A stretch of DNA of 57,500 nt from Trachelipus rathkii (Eukaryota > Arthropoda > Malacostraca > Isopoda > Trachelipodidae), in contig JABUQX010032405.1 in assembly GCA_015478945.1 (NCBI GenBank), forward strand, positions 1 to 57,500, read 5' to 3'. Below, piece by piece: positions 50,146 to 57,500 of this stretch. The number at the start of each line of letters is the position of its first letter. Positions within the stretch are counted from its first letter, which is position 1. The position numbers and the translations under genes were made by a program. Under the pieces are notes generated by a model. The model was not told where the DNA came from. It ran no database searches and saw only the letters and a list, made by a program, of their open reading frames with translations.

Positions 50146-51720
50146 ACATTTTGTTGTGTATGTAGTAAACAAAACAATGGTTAAATTTAAGTTTGAAGAA
50201 AAGGTTAAGGTACAGTAGGTCATGACTAAACATATGGTCATTCTGAGGGTGATGTTAATGAGAGTTACTTTCTGGGATTAAACTGAATAATGATTTATCG
50301 ACTAAGACTTGTGTTAAAGTTATAGCAAAGCATAGATTAGATAGTGTTGGAAGACAATTAAAAATGGTTACAGAATAGGCTGACATCCGCAAAAAGAAAA
50401 ACATGCCGCTATCATAAAGATGTGCCATTTGTCTCCATAATGGGAGAAAAGGCGAGATAGTTAGGAAAAGGAGAATTGAAATATTCTGTGAGGAGAGAGG
50501 CACACTGTGGTCCAAGTCATATTATATTCTTTCGTGGGCTCTAAATATTGTATTTCTAAATGTTACTGAGTTTGTGTGGTTATTTCGAAGAAATGGTTTT
50601 CTGAGTAGGAGAGTGAAAAGTCATGATTCGATTTTGTCGTTGAGTGAATTGAGATGTTGCAATACGTTGAAAATATAACATTGGGATGGGAGAGTACTAA
50701 TAATGTCTCTACTAGTGTCCCATGCATAATTGGTTCTAATGAAAACCACAATCAACTGGAGAATTTTTAACTAGGGAACCGATAGAGAGATGCAACAACC
50801 AGCCATCCACGAAAATTCCTCTTCCTTCCTATTGGGAAATTTTCGCTCGTTTCCATGGGAATATTTTTCAAGGACCCCGTGGGAAACCGGTCATGCATTT
50901 TTTTTTTCCAATAAAAGCAATACTTATTTTCCCTAATGAATATAAGCATATTTCGGGAACATTTTCCGCGGTTGCGAGAGATGGCGGCGTTATAGTGTGC
51001 AATAGAACAGGAAAGAGGAGAGAAAAAAAAATACAAAACTGGCTTTACCGTATTTACATAATAATTTTAATTCAACTATTTGTGATTTGTGAGTTTAATC
51101 GATTTGCGCGAAGAAATCTAGATCTATCAATCTCAGTTTATATGTCTAGTATTTGCTTATTAATCTTATTTCAAACTGAATTTATGTTTGATGTTACCAA
51201 ACTACAGAACAGTTTTTTTTCGATAAATGCACTTTGGAAAATATTGCCGGTTTTGGTGGGCGATTACCTCCAACCTTACACAGAATTTTATGGATAATTC
51301 CTTCATGAATTGGACGGGGGTGGGAGACATTTCTTCCTTTAATATTTCGTGCTAAATTGACCCAAACTTTAGCATTTCTCTACGTTTCAAGGAGCAACAA
51401 TATCGCCTCCTATATAAAAAAAAACTGTGTCTTTAGTACAAACTTTAATATGTAACACATCTCCTGCAACTATATTAGGTAAAGTCGCACCGCCATCGAA
51501 GCTTAGAAGGATCTGGCATTAAAAATAACAAAATAAAACAATAATAAAAGTAGACTTTATTAATTTAAGCAACAAGGATAGCGTTACCCCCCTGTACCAT
51601 ATAATATAAGATTGTTTAACTTAATAAAAAATAATAAATAATTACAACAATTTATACAAGTGGCGGCTCATGGGTTTCTGTGGGTGCCAAGGGGCCGGTC
51701 GCCCTAGCTAATTAATAAAT
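50146..51720. other. Intergenic DNA with the longest open frame of the window, not assigned
   Basis: The + strand is open from 50893 to 51297 (134 codons) and an overlapping minus-strand frame spans 50767-51036. The + frame has a mixed N-terminal half (SAVARDGGVIVCNRTGKRRE) and a hydrophobic C-terminal half. No family, splice sites or promoter were recognised. A minus-strand frame at 50255-50515 is also unrecognised. A balanced patch at 51661-51705 (GGCGGCTCATGGGTTTCTGT) may be a transposon end. Confidence 0.35.
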
Positions 51721-51890
51721 GGAGTAAGTGTATACCCGTGAGTATATATAGTATAGTATCAGTAAAGGTATTATTTTATTTCATATTATATACTTATAAT
51801 ATCTTAAAACGATTATATAAATAAAAAAAATAATATATATCATAAAGTCCATAATAATATAATATAAATATAAACAATATATATAATTAT
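51721..51890. repeat. TA-rich tract
   Basis: Short interrupted TA alternation between balanced segments. Confidence 0.7.
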
Positions 51891-52220
51891 AATCCCTTAA
51901 CTTCGTTAGTTCAATCGGTGACCGTGTTTCGTCCCCAAGACTGGGTAAGGGTGGAACCGTAACCATGTCTCGGAAAAGAAAAGAGTAGAAGAATTCTGAC
52001 AAAAGAGTCTTGTAAATTATCCAAGACCTATATCCGTCACCACCTGATAACATGGGTATATGATGATGGCTTTTTTTTGTGTATCCTCAAATTTAATTCA
52101 TGATAATAAGAAACTACGTACGCAAGTCAGAAAAAAGGGTGCCGACCTATAGAGAGAATTCTTCATCGGGATCTAAGCGAACTGGTTATACAATCACTAT
52201 CACAATATGAGTAAAATCGT
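51891..52220. other. Balanced spacer, no gene seen
   Basis: A minus-strand open frame (51781-52053) reads MVTVPPLPSLGDETRSPIEL in this stretch. The composition looks coding-like, but I do not recognise it. It may belong to the adjacent LINE. Confidence 0.35.
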
Positions 52221-52665
52221 CAAGCGTAGTATAGGGTGTCATCTTCCCCTGGCCCAGTGAGCGGCTCCACAATCCTATACCTCCCTTTTACTAACACCCC
52301 GCCATTCTCTCCTATCAGGTACCTTTCTTCTTCGTGTGCCTCTGCCAAACTCCACATTTGTGCTCTCCCTAGCAGATACATATCACTTCTCCACCATAGA
52401 CCTCAATCCACTTTTTCTTCTCCGTCTCCCAGCCGGTGTACTTTATGTTTTCCCAAACACACATAAACACCCACAATTTCCATACTTCCGCTTAAACCAA
52501 CCGACTATCATCCATCCTTTACCACATGACCAAACCATATCACATCAATCACTTTCATTATAATTCTTCTTCAGAATTTTACCTCTCTTCTTCATCACCA
52601 AATGTTCGTATGCCATGCACTCTTATCATTTCTCATTTTATCAATTCTTCTTCACACACTTAAAA
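52221..52665 (-). mobile_element. LINE ORF2 C-terminal relic (copy C of the FGHVERM family)
   Basis: On the minus strand the segment at about 52430-52540 reads IWFGHVVKDG, then in other frames DDSRLV and, further on, EKKKWIE. This matches the FGHVERM...RLVKR...GRPRKRW tail of the LINE family also present at 12.6 kb and 40.0 kb. The distal CCTGGCCCAG-containing stretch (about 52250) is shared with copy A. The catalytic part is missing. Stops interrupt the reading frame. Confidence 0.6.
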
Positions 52666-53384
52666 GTGAGGAATAAAGATTTTAATCAATATAACAATAT
52701 ATATATATATTACTTTATTATAGGTATATAATATTTGTCCCTTGTTCTTTGTTTCTTAGGATACGAATATAGTATAGAAAATAATAGTGTTAAAGGGGTT
52801 AGTATCAGTATTATATAGTATATTTTTATTATTAATTTATAGTATTATATTTAGCTACATAATAATATACTAAATTTACTAATAATAATAATAATAAATA
52901 TTATTATTATATAGAGGCTACATATTGATATATTTATTCATTTCGAGGAGTTTAATATCTTTTTGTTTTGATTTTTAACTAAGAAACTATGAAGGATAAC
53001 TAAAACCCATGAACTTATCTCAGCCTGGAGGTGATTTACATGATTCAAAAGTTGTCAGATAGATATATATTTTAAATTAATTACTTTAAAAAATACACAT
53101 TTATAACAATAAAATTTTAAAAATTAAAACATCGAAAAGAATCTGACACCACTTACAACGAAATAAACCATATTTACATATAATTGAAATCAGCGTATAA
53201 AGAAGCATTTCATTTACAAAAATGTAAAAAAAAAAAAAAAAATTCAGTTAAATGAATATACTCGAAAAACGACCACTTACAAGAAAAAACACAATATCAT
53301 ATTTGTGTGTGAGGGAATAGAGACATATGCTCTAAGCTTAATGACAGAAATGCCAAAAAAAAAGAAAAATTAAAAAATAATAAA
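52666..53384. other. AT-rich spacer, no gene seen
   Basis: TA and AATA-rich patches at 52697-52715 and 52795-52925, and a poly(A) run at about 53224-53241. No open frame of interest. Confidence 0.55.
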
Positions 53385-53394
53385 AAAAGAAAAA

Positions 53395-53656
53395 TAGGAG
53401 GGCTACGAGCCGACGGGGGACAGAGGGGGAAGTCTTCTCTCAATGACCCGTAGCGTACGGCGAAAGGGGCGCGAGAAACCCCCTGGCGACACCCAAAAGA
53501 ATGAGCCAAAGAGCGGGGTTCCGGAGGGGGAAATAAGTCTCTCTACTCCTGTGCGTATCCCCCGGGATGTCAAGGCCGAGACGACCCCGGACTCCTGGCC
53601 ATCTTTGCGGTTTACCCTTGGGTATTCCTTTTAGTTAAAAAAAAAAAAAAAAATTT
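53395..53656 (+). mobile_element. GC-rich, poly(A)-ended island, candidate retroposon 3' end
   Basis: About 245 bases of distinctly GC-rich sequence (53395-53635) sit in DNA that is otherwise mostly A and T. They end in TTTTAGTT followed by a run of 16-17 A. This geometry fits the 3' end of a SINE or truncated LINE. Both strands are open for 60-70 codons, the plus frame reading GVPEGEISLSTPVRIPRDVK, but neither is recognised. No clear tRNA-type A or B box and no unambiguous target-site duplication were seen, because the flanks are simple A-rich sequence. Confidence 0.5.
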
Positions 53657-54290
53657 AAAAACTGACGGAGTCGTAAAACGTTAAAACTGGTCCTATATAT
53701 TTTTTTATCAGGTCAATAAGGGCATATTTTAACTATTAGGTAATTATTGTAGACAATCCTTAGAGGTAATAACAGTACTAAGTATTTAGCATAGTAAAAC
53801 AATTTATTTAGCCAGGTCCCAAAAGAACAACCAGAAGATAAACATATTAACTATAATTAATTATTTTAATAATAATAGAAGATACTTCGGATGATGAAGT
53901 ACTCTTCATTCTTCCATTTATCGTATATAAATAATTATTTTATTATATATTATATATATTTTGATATAATTATAATAATAATATAAGATTAAACTATAAA
54001 TAATATATCTCTATTGTATCTCTATCTCTGTGTTTTTACGATACTCCGTCATTTTTTTGATTAGTTGTTGTTGTAAATTCTTTTTCGTTATAACCTACTT
54101 ACTATATGATTGTAAATAATGTGTCAGGGAGAGAGATGGGGGCCTGTTTAATTCAATATTTCGAAATCCTTTTAAATTAATTTTTAAAAAATCAACTATG
54201 TATGTTAAATTTATCTGTTTCAAAAATGAACAAATCCTCGTAATGGTTTGGCTCCGTTCAAAGCTATAAGATTATCCCCATTGGGCATAC
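53657..54290. other. AT-rich spacer, no gene seen
   Basis: It includes a short TA-rich patch at 53938-54010. No coding or RNA feature seen. Confidence 0.55.
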
Positions 54291-54529
54291 GAGGTGCTAA
54301 AGAACATCCCAGTGCTCTCAGGTTCCCAATGGTTTGCCTTATTCGCGCTCATCTTCACATTCTTCCTACACAGTAGTAGTAAGCACACTTTTATTCACAC
54401 AACACAATACTATTACACATTACACTCTTTCTGCAATATTTTTAAACTGACAAGGCTGTTGACGATGGGGTCAATACGTTATTTAAAGCTTGTTGTGGTG
54501 CATGGTTTTTCTTCACTAATATATGCATA

Positions 54530-55310
54530 GTTCTCGGTCTTTATTCTAATTTCAACTTTGTTAAACATCACTTTTCCACCTCTAGCCATCACTTATTTCT
54601 AATTTTTTTTAACCGTAACTCTTTTGTTTGAGCTTTCTGATTACAAACTATAATCCGTTTCCTCTTACTCTCTACATGCCCATTTTTCAGCCAAAGGAAG
54701 GAGGTTGTTGAGGTTGTGTTCAATGACGTTTGTTTTCGTATCTTTGTTTTGGAATCTCACGATTATTTTTACCATATGACTCAGGCTTTCTTGCCAATAT
54801 AATTCTAAATTTATCTGTTCTGTATATCTGTCTTCTAACTCACCTGACTATCCTAATATTTCCGACTATTTAAACTCCAAAGCAGAACACATTTCTCGTC
54901 TTCTCTGTTTTCTGAAATCACCATCATTAGGGATTTACTATGCATCACCGCCAGTAGCTAATTCTCAAGATACAGGTGGTGAAGTAGCCTACCTTTTCCC
55001 TATTGAAAATAACCTAGAGCAGTTGGTGAAGCTCCTTATTCATATCCCTAATCGTCTTGGAGATGAACCTTTTCATAACTTTCAATCCTTCTCAAACTTT
55101 ATTTTTTTTTAACTCTTTCCTCTCTGTTTTCCTCCAATCACCTCAGTATCTCCGTATCTTGTTCGGCATCTTCAAGTCCTTTGCAGGAAAGACAACTATC
55201 CACCTCGAGGAAACGTTATTGCCATTTAGGTGCTGCTAACTGGTCAGCTCGCGATCGTACTACTTTGATTTCCCATGGGCTTCAGAAACTCATTTTTTTT
55301 TATATTTCGT
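54530..55310 (+). pseudogene. Jockey-type LINE relic: endonuclease domain
   Basis: Plus-strand pieces match the apurinic-type endonuclease domain that starts ORF2 of jockey-like LINEs. GLYSNFNFVKHHFSTSSHHL is at about 54536-54595 (IRGLRSNFxxVxxHLSSSxPHL). FICSVYLSSNSPDYP with NISDYLNSKAEHIS follows at about 54810-54890 (FxCxVYRSPSSxDYxxxxDYL). LEQLVKLLIHIPNRLGDEP is at about 55011-55070 (LTQLVxxPTRIPDRxGDxP). SYYFDFPWASE is at about 55255-55285. Frames change between blocks, and the DFN and SDH catalytic motifs are not preserved in a readable form. Reverse transcriptase was not found downstream. It may be the same superfamily as the RNase H relic in the PP1 intron, but no overlap exists to test that. 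Confidence 0.7.
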
Positions 55311-55524
55311 GGTATGGCCTTAACATCGGCAACACTTAACAAATATTTTTGGTTAAAAAAAAACTTTGTATTCAAATCATAAAATTAATATAATAGATTA
55401 AAATATAAGTAAATGAATATATAAAAAATAATATACGGTACAAATGAAACAAAAATAAAACAAACTAAAATAAATCATGCAACTTATATTTCATTCCAGA
55501 ATCTTGAAAATCTACACTCCGCAT
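55311..55524. other. AT-rich spacer
   Basis: AT-rich sequence between the endonuclease relic and a G/C-run hairpin. Nothing recognised. Confidence 0.5.
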
Positions 55525-55565
55525 AGGAGTAATTAGGGGGGCAGTGAGGCATGGCCCCCCCAGAT
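55525..55565. repeat. G-run/C-run inverted repeat, possible hAT element terminus
   Basis: AATTAGGGGGGCAGTGAGG is followed by CATGGCCCCCCC, so GGGGGGC pairs with GCCCCCC across a short loop. From memory, termini of this kind (CAGTGGCGTAxxTAGGGGGG...GGCCCCCC) are typical of hAT elements of the ZMYM1-like group. The expected CAGTGGCGTA is degraded here. Confidence 0.4.
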
Positions 55566-55899
55566 GCCCAACTATCTACCACCCTAGAAATTTCAGTCAA
55601 TAAAAAATTATTCAGTAAATATTTAGTATTGATGACTTGGTGCATCATTCACTTAATTAATTTCTGTGGTCTTAATAGTTTTTTTAAGTGGAAATATAGC
55701 AACCTTAGGTTGCCACTTTAGATTTTTCAACGGCAGGTTCCTAAAATCTGATTTATTTTCGGCTTGATTCTGGTCAGAATTGACTTGGCCTCCTAATTTT
55801 CTGATTTATTTTCTTAACTATTGTAATTTTAAATATATATTTATTTGAATGTTCGAATATTATGATGCACTAAAACCAATTGTTTTTTTTATATGTTTA

Positions 55900-56016
55900 G
55901 GCATAATCTTGGTCTGTTTTCTTCATATACATTACCCGCTTCAGAAGAAAACCTCTTTGAATGTACTGATAAAGCAGTAACTGCAAGCACTCTTTTGAAA
56001 TAAATGCAAGTATGAG

Positions 56017-56047
<31 letters not shown>

Positions 56048-56145
56048 CGCTACTGCCACCACTGAGGAAACCTTCTCTTCTGCAACCTTAGAGAAATTGA
56101 TTTTTCTTTTTAAATTATCTTCCTATTCTTTATTTAGATTTTCTG
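55900..56145 (+). pseudogene. Possible hAT transposase C-terminal dimerisation region
   Basis: At 56049-56102 the + strand reads ATATTEETFSSATLEKLI, resembling the conserved TATxERSFSxLxxLKxxLRS stretch of hAT transposases. A run of 28 T (56020-56047) sits directly in front of it and must be an insertion or expansion, because no transposase has such a poly-Phe tract. The possible terminal inverted repeat at 55525 lies 500 bases upstream. The catalytic residues are not visible. Confidence 0.4.
56020..56047. repeat. Poly(T) run of 28
   Basis: The longest homopolymer in the window. It could be a reversed poly(A) tail of a minus-strand retroposon or a slippage expansion. Confidence 0.95.
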
Positions 56146-56397
56146 TTGGCTTTTAGTATTTCTCTTAGTATTATTTTTTTTCATTCTCTCTTTCTTTTCT
56201 CTATTCAGGATGACAATAATTTTAAAAATTGATGATACTGAATGTTCAATCTTTAATCTTGTTCTTTAACAGTTTCAGGAAAAAAAAAATCTGATATCAA
56301 GGTTCAACAATTGAACAAACAACCTGAGTGCGGCTATCAAAAATATTAAATTTACCTTTCAATTTACCATTTTCCATAAAATGTTTTCCAAGGCTAC

Positions 56398-57500
56398 TTG
56401 GATTCTAGTTTCATTGTCTTTATACCACCATCGTCATTACCAATATCTGAGATGAAAAGAGAAAAGATAAAATACCCTGGCATGAGTTATTACAGAAAAC
56501 AATATTGGTTTAGGTCAATTGGTAATCATAAAATAGCCAAAATAAATACCAAAACTTTCTCAGGCAACTGCCAGTCATTTGCTATCAGGCCTGTTCCACA
56601 CAGTGACGAGCTTTCAGTCAAATTACCACATAAAGATTGAAATTTAAATTCAGGAGAATACAACGATGCAAATTTACACTTGGGTCAAGAAAAATAACGA
56701 TAATGAAGCTCAAGATTGTGGCGGAATGTCTACAGGCCCCCATAAAATTAATTATCCTAAACTTAACGATCAAGTTCACGGTTTGAACTTGTCAAAGGTT
56801 CGGGCAGAATTGTTAGAATCATGACTTAAAGGTTGGAATCTCCTTGAGAAAGGAACTTTGATTTCAACGTATCGTTGAAGGCAGCAGGACTTTCACCACT
56901 TCTTCTCCTCAGAGGGTGATTTAGTTTACTGTACTGATGTTGACTCATTACTGAATGACTTAGGACACCCATACGATCCTAATGAATGGAGGAGGCTGTT
57001 TATATATTCTTCAGAAATCAGTTTAATTAAAAGCCGTCCTTCTTCATACCATTAACTCCTCTTGCCTACGCAGCCCATATGAAAGATTCATGTGACAACA
57101 TAAAAGTCTTGATGTCAAAGTTACAATATGAGCAGTATTCCTGGCATATCTGCGGTGATCTAAAAGTTATAGTACTTTTATTAGGTCTCCAACTACTATA
57201 TACAAAGTTTTGCTGCTTTTTATGTGAGTGGAATAGCAGAGACCGAAAAAATAATTTTGTCAAGAAGTATTGCCCTAAAAGATATCTAATTCCTGGACAT
57301 AAAAACGTAATTTCTCAACCACTTGTGATCCCTGAAAAAGAATATCTTCCTCTCTTGCATATCAAACTTGGCTAAATGAAAAATTTTGTCAAGGTAATGA
57401 ATAAAAACGATCAAGGCTTTCTATCTTTAAAGAATAATTTCCCTGGTTCAGTGAGGCAAAAATAAAAGAGAGCATATCTGTTTTCCCACAAATACGGGAA
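56398..57500 (+). pseudogene. Broken copy of an unnamed multicopy protein family (CEWxSRD type), running off the window
   Basis: Segments in three + strand frames line up, in order, with a repetitive protein I recall from arthropod and cnidarian genomes, usually annotated only as uncharacterised. SKVRAELLES-stop-LKGWNLL starts at 56795. DLVYCTDVDSLLNDL and PNEWRRLFIYSSE follow near 56930-57020. The best part is at 57079-57375: YSWHICGDLKVIVLLLGLQL, then TKFCCFLCEWNSRDRKN and LPLLHIKLG. After a TAA stop at 57373, MKNFVKVMNK follows, and in another frame SEAKIKESISVFPQIRE reaches the window end. At least three in-frame stops and three frameshifts make it nonfunctional as read. Cysteines in FCCFLCEW could bind metal; the function is unknown and a transposon origin is inferred from copy number. 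Confidence 0.6.

Noticed and set aside
50893..51297. Longest open frame of the window (134 codons)
   Set aside because: No family motif, splice sites or promoter. The C-terminal half is the hydrophobic composition expected from AT-rich DNA. It is kept only as an unassigned stretch.

Overview
This is a window of AT-rich, gene-poor nuclear DNA from an animal, most likely an arthropod and plausibly a decapod crustacean. One real gene is visible: a multi-exon protein phosphatase 1 catalytic subunit of the beta class (PPP1CB; flapwing in Drosophila), on the + strand. It is split by introns with animal-type splice sites. The decapod guess is an inference. It rests on the extreme density of (TA)n and (TTA)n microsatellites, on LINE relics of types I recall as common in shrimp, crab and crayfish genomes, and on a short repeat at about 35.94-36.19 kb that resembles an abundant decapod repeat from memory. 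No bacterial features, tRNA, rRNA or CRISPR were found.

Layout. 1-12.3 kb: AT-rich sequence with long TA tracts (the largest about 9.6-11.3 kb), a CT-rich tract at 2.9 kb and an eight-copy, roughly 75-bp tandem array at 8.9-9.46 kb. 12.3-16.7 kb: a LINE tail (-), a broken Ty3/gypsy-type integrase tail (+), and the first two copies, facing each other, of a repeat with a 104-bp block that is identical in all three copies. 16.7-30.7 kb: no recognised gene; about 7 kb of it is strongly pyrimidine-rich on the + strand and may be a decayed minus-strand retroelement. 30.7-36.25 kb: the third copy of the 104-bp repeat, then two relics of one LINE family, both minus strand; the second is interrupted by a GGAGTCGG minisatellite and a 250-bp insertion. 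36.4-39.8 kb: AT-rich, with a possible BED zinc-finger scrap. 39.8-41.1 kb: a LINE reverse-transcriptase relic (-) of another family.

41.5-45.3 kb: the PP1-beta gene. Four exons in correct phase (41545-41775, 41965-42141, 42462-42610, 42910-43044) encode the metal-binding catalytic core. A C-terminal exon appears at about 45237-45337 but its frame is broken by small indels. The N-terminal exon or exons were not found and probably lie upstream of the window or were lost. The intron before the last exon carries a jockey-type RNase H relic in the same orientation. 45.3-57.5 kb: more AT-rich DNA, a third tail of the first LINE family (52.2-52.7 kb, -), a GC-rich poly(A)-ended island (53.4 kb), a jockey-type endonuclease relic (54.5-55.3 kb, +), a possible hAT transposase end (55.5-56.1 kb) and, running off the window, a broken copy of an unnamed multicopy protein family (56.4-57.5 kb).

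All repeats with recognisable coding are broken by stops and frameshifts. Many breaks are one- or two-base indels, and the PP1 gene shows two similar defects, so part of the decay may be consensus error in the assembly rather than biology. All comparisons were made by eye and from memory; no search was run.
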